Assembly (NCBI GenBank): GCA_000733355.1
Contig: JNVV01000035.1
Span: 5,994-69,993, forward strand
DNA length: 64,000 nucleotides
Direction: 5' to 3'
DNA from: Falciphora oryzae
Taxonomy: Eukaryota > Ascomycota > Sordariomycetes > Magnaporthales > Magnaporthaceae
The position numbers and the translations under genes are program-made. This document shows, in pieces, positions 32,602-43,000 of this stretch. The notes beneath the pieces are model-generated. The model did not search any database. It saw only the letters and a program-made list of their open reading frames with translations, and was not told where the DNA came from. How positions within the stretch are numbered: position 1 is the stretch's first letter; each line of letters opens with the position of its first letter.

Positions 32602-33434
32602 CTACCTTGTAAAGCCGTGACACTCTCGATACTCTCGAACCGTTTCCCAAAATCCTTTTACGGCCAGCCAAGCTCCACGCACGACCTGGGCGGGCTTCAC
32701 TCCGCCATTGATGAGGATGGAGCCGAGCAAGAGAGCAAACACGAGCGGTAAGGCCGTAGCGGGATACACCCAAAACTGTTCGTGGCCAGGCTGGTACTTG
32801 TCGGTCATGCTGAAAAGGCTGGCGACCCATGACAGCGGCACGAAGACGAGCGCGATATACGTCAGCCGCGTCGTATTGGCAGCTTCCACCAGCGAATGGC
32901 GCGCCTCGAGCAGCTGAACCATGGACGTAGCGACCGGGATCATCTGCTCGAGCGAGTGGTTATAATCCCGGAGCTGCGCGTCCACCTGGTTGATATCTTT
33001 GAGGACTAATTCCCAGCATCGCCGCCACTGCTTGGCTTGATCGCCGGTGTGCCCTCCCTCCACCTCCTCCTTAGCAAGCCAGTAGTTAACGAATTCGGCG
33101 AGGGTAAAGAGTTTGTACTGGCTTTGCTTGCACCGCCTCCTCCAGCGCTGGAGGTCGACCAGGTCGCTGTTGTGGAGGCGGTTGTGAACTTCCTGGAGCG
33201 AATACTCATAGTACTTGAGGTAGCGACTGGTCAAATGCGTATACATTACCCATTCTGCCAAGGCAATGCGGATCGGATAGTACCCAAAGGCCAGGACGAG
33301 ACTATAAAGCGGCGAAGATGCGAATCCAGGAGGCTGTTCGCGGCGGAGGTACCTGACCAAGCTGTGAAGCATAAAGCTCTGGGCCTCCTTAAGAACAGGG
33401 CCGATGTTTCCGGTTCTGCCAAAGCGAGAAAACG
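32602..33434 (-). pseudogene. CorA-like membrane protein, 3' (C-terminal) part
   Basis: The minus frame enters from Copia-A2 with FSRFGRTGNIGPVLKEAQSF and continues through helical segments (LVRYLRREQPPGFASSPLYS, YLKYYEYSLQEVHNRLHNSD). Two transmembrane helices follow: LTYIALVFVPLSWVASLFSM and, after TDKYQPGHEQF, WVYPATALPLVFALLLGSIL. It ends RECHGFTR. This two-helix C-terminus is that of CorA-like divalent-cation channel proteins. The metazoan/bacterial GMN signature is absent (SMTDKY at that place), as in many fungal CorA-like proteins, so Mg2+ transport is not assured. The reading frame joins exactly to the upstream part at 41824 once Copia-A2 and one copy of its TSD are removed. This half has no internal stop. 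Confidence 0.82.
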
Positions 33435-33684
33435 TGTCGCAAAGGATCAAGGGAGGTCCCCGGCCGGCACGGCCGGGGTCTGCATCACCACCCTCGTCGG
33501 CGTCGCAAATGCTCAATAAGCGGTTACAAAGCACTCGGCGACGCCGAGAGGGACTCTCCACTCCTACTACGCACTCATGTATAAAGACCCCGAGGGTCGT
33601 AGACCCTCGGGCGCTTTCCTATTAGTTCTTTAAAGGTAGAAATAAAGCTAAACGGTCTACTGCATGCACTTCTACTTTGCAATA
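33435..33684 (+). repeat. 5' LTR of Copia-A2 (250 bp)
   Basis: TGTCGCAAAGG...TTTGCAATA. It holds a TATAAA at 33580-33585 and three hairpins: CCCCGGCC/GGCCGGGG (33458-33478), CTCGGC/GCCGAG (33534-33548) and a perfect 10-bp stem CCCGAGGGTC/GACCCTCGGG (33589-33611) just downstream of the TATA box. Confidence 0.95.
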
Positions 33685-33700
33685 GTTATGAGCCCGGCGT
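33685..33700 (+). other. Primer-binding site of Copia-A2
   Basis: GTTATGAGCCCGGCG starts at the first base after the LTR and is complementary to the anticodon arm of initiator tRNA-Met. This implies priming by a tRNA fragment, as in copia and Ty5. Confidence 0.7.
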
Positions 33701-33904
33701 TTTGAACCCTTTTTTTTTTCGCATTTTAAATGCTGTATTGCAGTTGCCCCTTCTACCTCCGCTTACCTACCTTCATCAAACACACAAAGACCTTCACCAG
33801 TGCGCGGCAGGCCCGCGTAAAACACCCGTTCCACGCTTACGAGCCTACCGATTACCGACATTAAAGCTATCGCCACCTTCTTTTCGGACCACCACCATCA
33901 GCCT

Positions 33905-35260
33905 ATGTCGCCTCCACCAAAACCCCGGCGTTCCCCGAGCATTCCTTAAGACGTTTCCAGTGCGTTAAAAGCACCTACCATATCAAATAACGATGCGAGT
34001 TTGCTCCCTACGGGGATCCTGCAAGATAAGCACCAATGGCACACATAGTTTACGGTTTTCCGGCAAAACGCCCAGATGCTCGCTGTTTGGCATAAGGTTA
34101 ACCCTGATTTGCAGCTAGATATCGAGCAAGCGTACTTTAACCCTCCCACTTTAAAGCAAATCTAACAAAAGGACAGGGATAACACGCTCAAGGCGCACGA
34201 AATACGACTGCTCGTCTGGAAAAAGCTCACCCAAATCGAAAAAAACCAGCGCATTAAAAACTGGGGTAAGGAAGGACAGAAGGCTGGAAAGCCTCATCCC
34301 GAGCCAAAAAACCCGGTTTTTGCCACTTAAAACGAGCTTAACAAACGCTTTGTAAATGCGCAATAAGCATGGAAAACCAGCAATAAAGCGAGCGTTTCCG
34401 ATAAACAGCTTATGGCACTTACCAAATAGGTATCTACTTCTATCGACCGCTTTGTTCTCACCGAAGCTATGCAAAAAGCAAACATTAAAGGGTGGGCCTC
34501 TTTTAAAGGAACAGTTAAATGCTTACAGCTATTACTCGCTCCCAATACAACGCTCTCGAACGACTAGGTGATTGCGCAGTACAATAACGCCTTTAAAAAA
34601 GCCAAAAGCACGACGGACACCAACAAATAGTTCGTTAACTTCCGCTTCGCTTTCGGGCAGGCCCAGATCCACTAAATCCCTTAAATTATAAGTGCCAACG
34701 GCGCTTTGGAGTTCCTGGATGCCGTAAAGCGCTTCCAGGCCTTTTGGGCTAAGCGCCATACCGAAAACCTTGCAATCGGTGCCAGTAACAACACTTTTAA
34801 AACCCTAATTAACCAGTTCGGCTCACTTCAATACCGAGACTCCATTTGAAAAATCGGGGGCAAAAGGAACCCGGTTTATGCAACTTTAGGCGGAAGCTCG
34901 GCACCCTTTAACAAGCATTCGAAGCAAGGGAACGGAAGTTCCCAGCGCAACGGAAAATCTCAAAAAGGTAACGGCAAAACATACAATTGCCCGGCCAGTT
35001 ACAAAAATCACTTATAAAAGCCAAAGGGGTACTAAACCATACAGCACGCCCTTATAAGGTCGGCAATACGCGGTAAACCCCTTACCGAGTAAAAGGTTAA
35101 AGCGATTAAAAAGGAATTTGAAAAGCTACAATGGAAAGGCTTTAAAAAAACCCTGCTAGGGATTAATCGCTTCGCTAATTCCGATTAGGGGAAGCACTAA
35201 CAAAGTTCAGGAAGCAACCAAAACCAGCCCAAACCAAGCCATATTAACGCGGCAATCTTC
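33905..35260 (+). pseudogene. Copia-A2 gag pseudogene
   Basis: The ATG at 33905 is retained (MSPPPKPRRSPSIP, then TAA). The body includes SLLPTGILQDKHQWHT, FRQNAQMLAVWHKVNPDLQL, AHEIRLLVWKKLTQIE and SASVSDKQLMAL-like helical stretches. More than ten TAA and TAG interrupt it. A zinc knuckle was not found. Gag would package element RNA in particles. Confidence 0.75.
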
Positions 35261-38200
35261 GAAAACACTGGCAACGTCAATGCGGTGTACTTAACGATTA
35301 GCCCGGTGCATAGCGCGCACTAGTACAGCACGCTCCTAGATAACTGCGGTATAATACATTTGGTTAACTCCATTAACAAGCTGGACTTAAAATCCTTTAT
35401 ACCAAACGACGGCAACGAGACCGTAGAATGCGGTACCTAAACGCTCCCGATATTAGGCAAAGGAAAGCGCACTTTTAAAGGATCGCTTTTTGGCGACAAG
35501 GACCTAGTGCTCAACGACGTCGCATTTATGGATGGCTTTTACGTTAATATCATCTCCGAAGCAAAGCTTAGGGCTGCAAGCGTTTAATTTTATGGCCTAA
35601 ATTGCACTCTGCGCATGGGACCCCTGGACTCGAGCCTCCTCGTCAGGCAGTTGGAACGCAAAAGCAATGTTGTTTTTTTCAAATACAAGCACTCTTCCTC
35701 CTACAATCGTACGTTAAAAGCACTCGAACAGTCCTTACCAAAGCTCGTAATAGCTATACGCAGCAAATATTTTCGGCGAATGCGCGCCAATCCGACCTAG
35801 CGCCCTAGCATCGATTACACCAAACTTAAGGAAAATACGGCACATCTGTGGCACTTACGAAGTGGGCATTTAAATCAACAAGCACTCGAAGCCATAGTCT
35901 GGAGCGCTCGGAATGTACGGATTAAAGGGATACGACAAATCGAATGCGAAGACTGCGCAATAACGCATGCCAAAGCGCTCATTTCTTAACGCCGGATGGA
36001 CCCAGCCCCCAGGCCCTTTTGGAAGGTTTGGCTGGATTTATTCCACTTTCCATCCAACGGAAACAAGCAAAAGGTCCTTCTATTACTAGAAAACGATTTC
36101 AGTGGCAAGCTTTAGGGGTATACGATATCCGGCAAAAGTGCTAATAAACTTACGCCTTTGCTAATTAATTAGAAAGCCTGGGTCGCCCGTTAGTACGGTT
36201 TAAAAGTCGCCATTTTCCGGCATAATAACGAGCTAACTCTAATTGCGCACAAAGGGAAAACATAGTATTAAAAGTGGTGCGAATCTATGGGTATCGAGCT
36301 GGAGAACCTACCGCCGGATACTTACGAACCTAATAGCAAAATAAAGCGAGTAGGGCAAAACGCCGTTACACGCTCGATACGCATGCGACAAAGTGCCAAC
36401 CTCCCGGAGGATTTTTGGCCAAAGGCCGTTCACGCGGCTATCTGGCTTAAAAATATGAGCCCCTCGTCCTTTAAAGGCATACGCTTTCCTAACGAGGTTA
36501 TATTCGCTTGGTTCAAAGGCTATTTCCGTTATTATACCCTAAAGCTCGTTAAAGGGCTAAAAGCGGACTTACGCCCTAATTAGGACGGCATTTACGCCTA
36601 CGGGTGCCAAGCATACGTTTTCGATCCTTAACGAGCGAAAAATAACATACGCATAAAGTTTAAGGTGCAGCCGCGCGGGCACGTCGGATACCTAATTAGC
36701 TACAAAGCCTCCCATATTTACAGGATTTGGGTACCGAGCAAGGCACGCATTTTAGTATCCCGCGACGTGCGTTTTAATAAAGGAACCTTTTTTAAAGGGC
36801 TGGAAAAAGAACCTCCTGTTGCTCCGGAAGTATACGAGATGCTTTTAATAACAAACGAGCAAAACGAGCCTTTCCGGTTCCGAAAAGGATTTGCAAATGC
36901 ACTTGGCTTTTTGGAAACGGAAGCGCTAAAAGCAACCACCACCGTAACCGAGCATCCGGGTTAAAATTCGGGAGTGGAGGTGCTAGAAGAGATCGTTGAC
37001 GACCAACCTCCCGCAGAGGAGGTTACACGATTAGCCCAGAAAGTCGCGGAAGACGCCGTAGACGTGCGATGTTAGGCCGCGCAAAGAATCCCGACTCCAG
37101 ATGCTTTAAAAGGCAGCCAAACAAAGGAGCCGGTGCGTAGTTAGGAATTAGATAATGGCTTTAATAGCGGCCCCGGCGAAACAGGGGGTAGCCCTACCGA
37201 TTTGGGGGGTAACGAGGATAAGGCGCTAAGGGGGCGTTAGCGTTTGTTTTCTATAACGCGTTTCCTTTTATAATATTCGGATGCGCGGGAGCATTAACCG
37301 AGCATTTTAAAGCCTAACGAGGGCCCGGAAATCCGAGATATAATAGTGGTCCGAACCGATTAACTACTACCAGTTATTAAGGAATAATAGCAATTTTTCC
37401 CGCCCGCGCTATAATAACAAACGAATGCTTTGCGAGCACCGGCGCAAACGCGACCTGCTTTCCAAATGCCAACCGCTTAGTAGTCCGAAAGGGCTTTTAG
37501 GGCGGCGAGGAAACAAAAGCTAAAAGAGGAATAATTTTTAAAAAAAAAAGGCTAAATAACAAAAAAACCTTATTAATTACGTGTTCGCTACGCTAAACGG
37601 CAAGGAACCCGCGGATCGGCCCAGTGGAAAAAAAGAGCTTAAATAACGGTAAGATAACTTCTTTTGCACGTTTTTGCCTAATTACCAAAAAGCGGTAGCA
37701 AAAAGTTAAAAAGGCCACCGTCCCCTTCACGAAATCGTCGCGGCCTTAACCCTTAAAACGGCGGATAGGCTCAAATACCAGGCAGGCAAAAAGATATACA
37801 AAAACGCATTATAAAGCGTTCCAAAATCCTGGAAGGAGTTTAATAAGCACCCGTTAGGACCCTAATTCAAAAAAGCCGCACTAGCGGAAATGACGGGGTT
37901 TATAAAAAAAAGCATTTGGATTAAATTACCGAGGTCCGATACCTTTAGCCGAACGCTCGATATCAAATGGGTTTTTACCTACAAATTTAATAAAGACGGA
38001 TACTTTGATAAGTTTAAAGCAAAGGCAATTGTTAGGGGTAATCAGCAACCCTTAAACTCCCTAAAAAGCACCTACGCGGCGACACTGGCTGCGCGGACGT
38101 TCCGGATTATAATGGCGATTATAGCCTACTTCGATTTGGAAGCTTTACAAATGGATGTAAGCAACGCGTTCTTGTACGCAAAGCTCGGTCCAGATTACGA

Positions 38201-39385
38201 CCCAGTTTACGTTAAACTCCCACCCGGATTTGCGAAACCTGGGTACGTTACCCGCTTAAAAAAAGCCTTGTACGGGATAAGGGACTTTCCGTTACTTTAG
38301 TACAGGGAGTTAGCTAAAACCCTGCAAGAATTTGGCCTAAAGCGGCTGCAAACGAGCTTTGCCTTTTTATGGACGAAGCACGCTATATCTTCCTGCTCTT
38401 TTACGTTGACGATATCGTGCTTCTTTACCGTAAAAAGCACGCGAGCAAAGCGCGCCAAATGCTCGAAGGGCTTAGGGATAAATACGAAATACGCGAAAAA
38501 CCTTTGGAGTGGTTTTTAGGCATTAGGATCACGCGCAATAGGGAGGAACGTACAATTACCTTATTACACAACTCCTATATTAGCAAAATTGCCCGCCGCT
38601 TCAACCTCGACAACAAATCTACCTTCCCAAATACGCCAATGCCAGCCGGGGAGCTTACAAAGCATTTGGGCACGGTTACCGCGCAAAAGGTTTTAAGCTT
38701 TTAAAAGAAAGTAGGATTAATACTTTATACCGCCATTATAGTACGACCGGACGTAGCATAACCAGCTTTGGCGTTTTCTAAGCATTTAACTAACCCCTCG
38801 CTTGCGCACCACGATGCCGCGGATTAAGCTATTAGATATCTGGATGGGACGAGGTTCCTGGCTATTAAGTACGGCCACGGCCAGGAAACCAAGCATTTAA
38901 GCATTGCGGGAAACGCTTCCTACGCAGATGATCTAAAAACAAGGCACTTTTTAAAAGGGTTTATTATTTTTTTGTTTAGGGGGCCGGTTATTTGGAAGGC
39001 AGGGAAACAAAGCACCGTAATAACCTTAACCACTAAAGCAAAGCTTTTAACGCTCGCTAAAGTGGCTAAAGAGATTATGGCTTTAAAAAGGCTTTTTTGG
39101 GACGTGCAGCTAGAATTTGGCGAGCTTTAAAGGATTTTTTATAATAATAAGCAAACGATCCGTTTAGTGGTTTAGGATAACGCCCGGATAGCTACCGCGC
39201 TCCGGCACGTTAATATTTAAAACATATGGTTGCGTTAGGAGCATGCAAAAGGCTCGTTCGAAATGACGTATTTTGAAACCTCGCAAATGCCCGCTAACGG
39301 CTTAACAAAGGCCCTACTTAAGGCCAAGTTTGAGCATTTTAGGGCGCTCCTAAAACTGCATAACGTTATCCCTAAAATATCTTAA
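35261..39385 (+). pseudogene. Copia-A2 pol pseudogene: protease, integrase, RT, RNase H
   Basis: The protease active site region reads YSTLLDNCGIIHLVNS (about 35323-35370), replacing the usual DSG. The GAG-pre-integrase zinc region has WHLRSGHLNQQ and CEDC (35840-35960). The integrase C-terminal region (36287-36960) reads LPPDTYEPNSKIKRVGQNAV and QPRGHVGYLISYKASHIYRI. RT (37890-38704) has IKWVFTYKFNKDGYFDKFKA, ALQMDVSNAFLYAKLGP and an intact YVDD near 38407. RNase H ends AKFEHFRALLKLHNVIPKIS at 39385. TAA and TAG are frequent from 37130 to 37560 and in RNase H. Confidence 0.85.
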
Positions 39386-39680
39386 AAGCGCGTTTAAGCA
39401 TCGAATTTAGGCATTACGTTACGGAAATACGGCGAAAAGATAACGAGCACCCGGCAACCCAATATGCATTTCCTTTAAAAAAAAATAATAATAACAACGG
39501 AGGAATGGTGGCAGCGGCGGCAGCAAGAGATAAAAAACGGGCGTTGTAGCTTAAAAACGACGAATAGAAATAAAAAAACGGCCTTTATAGCCGCAAACGT
39601 CGTCCTCCTTTTCCTTTTCCTTTTCCCTATTCCCCTCCTCCTTTTCCCTCTCCTTTTTAAGCTTTTTAAAGCACGGGGGG

Positions 39681-40936
39681 CTAAATACCGCGCTTGCGGC
39701 GGTAATTAGCGCCTATAAAAGCGATGCCAGCTAGGAAGTCGTCGCCAAAACGACGATACCCGGCCAGTATTATATTTCCTACCGCGCTTCCCTTATCGTT
39801 ATTATCGTTATCCCGTCTCCTTTTTAGGCTTTGATTTCGAGGAGGAGCATCCCCTGTTTTGCGGGGACGTTTCGCGCGCACCTCCTCCTCCTCCGAGTCG
39901 CTTTCTTCCTGCGCGACTGTCTTTAAGTGACCGCGCGGATACGGCCTGATTAAATCGCGGACGATAGTGCGGAGTTTCCGAACCTCCGCCCTATCGTCAC
40001 GGGCGAAAGCCTTTCTAAGCAGGATAGCCCTGCTACGGAGAGTTTCGTCCGCAGGTAGAGGCTTACAAAAGTGACCCGCCGAGCACTGCCAACAACGAGG
40101 GGCTCTGCCGTCCCTGCGTTTGCGACGTATGGGACGGTCGGAGCAGAGCCCGCGGTACCCCGTTAGGTACGCACGGGTGCAGCCGTCGCACGGGACAGCC
40201 CGAAGGGTTGCCCCCTCGGGCATCCCGATAACGGTGCCCCCTTCGAGGGCAGGCCGGCGAAAACGGGAAATGGGAGCGCGAACGCGGCCGCGCGAAAACT
40301 ACAAAAAAAAGTTAGCATAAAAAGGGGGGTAAGGCTTAGAAAAAGCAATCGGGTGCGCTAAAAGCACTTAAACTAATAAGCTTATGCTTACGGAGCATAA
40401 AACAACACAAAACTTACCGGGGACGGGGGCTTACCCCGGCTTTGCCGGTTTGCCTAAAGCGATTACAAAATTTCGTCGACCTCCTCCTTCTCTTCCTCTT
40501 CTTCCTTCTCCTTTTTGCTATCTACGTCCGCCGGGCGGACCCTCCTTTTGTCGTTCACCCAATTAGGGACCGGAGAACGCTCCCTCCCGAACGAAAGGGA
40601 TATTCCCGGGGGAACGACGGAAGAGGGCCGTTTAACGGACGTGCTTCCAATAAGGGCCAGGGCCCTGGTGGCGACGGCGGCAGCGGCGGAGGGGACGAGG
40701 TCCGAGTACCTCGCCCTTTGCGGCGACGGCGCATCGGGCGGTAGGAGCGGGCGCCCGGATGGCAGCGGGCGGCGCGCGGGCGCGGGCACGGGCGGTGGCG
40801 GCGCCGGAGGCGCGGCAGGCGGCGGCGGTACGGCTGCTGCTATTGCTGTTATTGCTGTTGCTAATGCTGTAGTAGGCGGAGGCTGCGAGGCCTCCGCTTG
40901 CGAGGCCTGGAGAGCTAGCGCTAGGTTGTGATCCAA
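39681..40936 (-). pseudogene. Copia-A antisense gene: spliced, Cys-rich zinc-finger-like protein (two stops)
   Basis: Opposite to pol, between RNase H and the 3' LTR. Exon 1 is 40936-40418 (173 codons from a TTG; TAA lies just upstream, so the true start is uncertain). Exon 2 is 40298-39681 (205 codons plus stop). The intron 40417-40299 (119 nt) has donor GTAAGT, branch GCTAAC and acceptor TTTTTGTAG, and joins in phase 0. Exon 1 begins LDHNLALALQASQAEASQ (UIM-like), then Ala/Pro-rich, then an acidic EEEEEKEEVDE. Two stops near its end (TAA 40465, TAG 40459) fit mutated Gln codons. Exon 2 has Cys at about 210, 213, 225, 242, 245 and 251: C-x2-C-x11-C-x16-C-x2-C-x5-C (PCDGCTRAYLTGYRGLC, RCWQCSAGHFCKPLP). 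A basic/acidic region and a conserved tail follow. It recalls Cys-rich TE-linked fungal domains such as DUF3716; that family match is unverified. Confidence 0.7.
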
Positions 40937-41573
40937 ACGCTTTCTGCACGCTTAATATGGTTAACGCACTTTTAATACCACGATCCAAAAAGTGTGGAAC
41001 ACTTATTGCTTACGGGCTTGCGCCCGTTCCGCCGCCCTCTTTTATCGAAACTTGGTATTGCCAAATATTTGCAATAAGTTAGCATTAGGTGTTTTTTAAT
41101 TCGTCGCGCGTACGCGCGCGCGCGCTTAAAAACGCGGGAATAAGATGAATTTACGGTTATTTTAAGGTTTGGGCCCTAATAACGTACGAAAAGTTAGCTT
41201 GGGCTTACCGCCGGAAGGGTTAAGGGTATTACCACGTACAAATTGTTGGTTGTTACTAAAGAAAGGAGAAGAGAGAGACGCCCGGGCAAAAGCTAACGGT
41301 AGAGCCCTTTTTTGATATCGCGCAACCAATGGCAGGTACCGGGCGCGCACTAAAAGGGAAAGAGCACCCAGATCCTTACGGAGGGAAGGAACCCTTACGA
41401 AAGGCGCCGACCCTCTGGGCCAGGCTTACTAACGAGCACCCGGGGCCTCGGGTCAGGTTTAGAAAATATTAAAACGAGCACCTAATAAAGGGATAAAGAC
41501 GTTTGTGATACCTTTATTTTAGCTCTCCTTTATTTATTATAGCCGGTACCCTCCGGGCACTAACTGGGGGGTG
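40937..41573. other. Region between antisense gene and 3' LTR of Copia-A2
   Basis: Probably the promoter side of the antisense gene. It contains a (CG)n-like tract (about 41105-41124, CGCGCGTACGCGCGCGCGCG) and a G-rich tract (CTAACTGGGGGG) just before the LTR that may serve as the purine primer site. No other gene seen. Confidence 0.5.
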
Positions 41574-41823
41574 TGTCGCAAAGGATTAAGGGAGGTCCCC
41601 GGCCGTGCCGGCCGGGGTTTGCATCACCACCTTCGTCGGCGTCGCAAATGCTTAATAAGCGGTTACAGAGCACTTGGCGACGCCGAGAGGGACTTTCCAC
41701 TCCTACTGCGCACTTATGTATAAAGACCCCGAGGGTTTACGACCTTCGGGCGCTTTCCTATTAGTTCCTTAGAGGTAGAAATAAAGCCAAACGGTCTACT
41801 GCATGCACTTCTACTTTGCAATA
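41574..41823 (+). repeat. 3' LTR of Copia-A2 (250 bp)
   Basis: Same length as the 5' LTR, differing by transitions (for example GGTCGTAGACC to GGTTTACGACC-type changes in the hairpin). It is followed by the TSD AAACG at 41824-41828. Confidence 0.95.
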
Positions 41824-42470
41824 AAACGGCATCGGGTTCGTAAAATCCTTAAATATACGATGCAGCGGACGACTTGGGTGTTTTCTGCCGCCGCGTGATA
41901 CCGCTGCCGTGATAGGCGGATCAGTTAGGATCAAACCCGCATCATGTGGGATTTGTGTTCTTTGTCAGTTTTGTATTTTGAACAAAACGAGGGAGCGTGC
42001 ATTAGAGGAACGTACAAACCCACTGGCGACCGAACCATGTTACTAAGATTGAATAGCACCCGCGCGCAAAAGCAAGCTGTCGACTAGAAAGGGGCGGAAG
42101 CCGCCGGACGTTACGCGGGACATTGGACTCCGTTTTAAGTGCATAAGGCAATCCCTTAAATTCATCGGCGTTGCCCAAATCGATCACCAGCTGGTAATGG
42201 GGTGGAGGAACCCCTTTTCGGCGATCCGAAAGGGCAGGAAAGCGAACGAAGGCGGAGGTGGCGCCTTTTCGATGTTTTGGAAGTCGGTGGCGATGTGGCC
42301 TGCGAAAAAGGCGGGGTCCACGTCCAGCGTACTGCCTAAGGTGCTAATGAGATCTGCTGTAATATTTTCGACCAGCAGGACCCGTCCTTTGAGGTTTGGG
42401 GCTGGCGAGGCGAGCAGGCGGTCGAGCTGTCACACGGAAGAACCTGTGGACTCACCTAATCGGCCCCACA
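41824..42470 (-). pseudogene. CorA-like membrane protein, 5' (N-terminal) part
   Basis: On the minus strand: RVLLVENITADLISTLGSTL, DVDPAFFAGHIATDFQNIEK, a one-base frameshift near 42199, then VIDLGNADEFKGLPYALKTE and RNVRRLPPLSSRQLAFARGC, typical of the cytosolic N-terminal half of fungal CorA-like proteins. A GTACGT after WV (about 42018) could be an intron donor; coding resumes ILTDPPITAAVSRGG and ends NPMPF at the Copia-A2 insertion, where the frame continues at 33434. The start codon is not resolved: a TGA lies upstream in frame near 42435. Broken by the frameshift and the 8.4-kb insertion. Confidence 0.7.
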
Positions 42471-43000
42471 GAAGGTCCGGGAACCGGTATAGGTGCCCAA
42501 CGGCCCCGAGGCCCAAAGGCCGAAGGCCGGAATGGCAGTGTGAATCATATACTTAATACTTCGCACGGATCACAGGGTGGTTTATATAAACCCTGCCATC
42601 TCCTATGTCCTCCATGAAAGATTCCTTCTTCCTCAAGCATCTCTTGAGCCCATAGAAAGATTATCTGCAATCTAGAGATTCTTTCTCCAAGCCGTCTTTG
42701 ACCCCTTGTTACACGAGCTCAGCTGTGTTTGTTACAGGTCGAGATTTTTTAGGAACAGTCGCGTTTCCGAGATAATTTAAAAGTGTAAGCCTGGGAGTGT
42801 TCGGAGCGAGCATAAGGCGAGCTGCGTATGCGTTTAAGCCGGCGATGCACGGGTTGGCCCGGTTTTGGAAAGCGATAAATTCGCGATAATTTGGTTTTGT
42901 AAAGTTTTGGTTTGCTCCGGCGACTGCCATGTTTGCCATTCTGCCTCTCCCGACCAGGAATGAGAACTGCTGGAGGATTAGGTCAGGGGCCGAAAACTAA
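42471..43000. other. Upstream region of the CorA-like gene; no further gene
   Basis: A TATA-like TTTATATAAA at about 42581-42590 reads equally on both strands and may belong to the CorA-like gene. An open minus frame at 42939-42709 has no recognisable domain. Confidence 0.4.

Larger units (their letters stand above)
33435..41823 (+). mobile_element. Copia-A2: full-length Ty1/Copia element (8,389 bp)
   Basis: Two 250-bp LTRs (33435-33684, 41574-41823) are flanked by the direct repeat AAACG (33430-33434 and 41824-41828). Inside are the tRNA-iMet type primer-binding site, gag, pol (PR-IN-RT-RH) and an antisense spliced gene next to the 3' LTR. It is inserted in the CorA-like gene in opposite orientation to that gene. 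It is an inverted copy of Copia-A1. Gag and pol are riddled with TAA and TAG, whereas the GC-rich antisense gene region is almost open. Confidence 0.95.
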
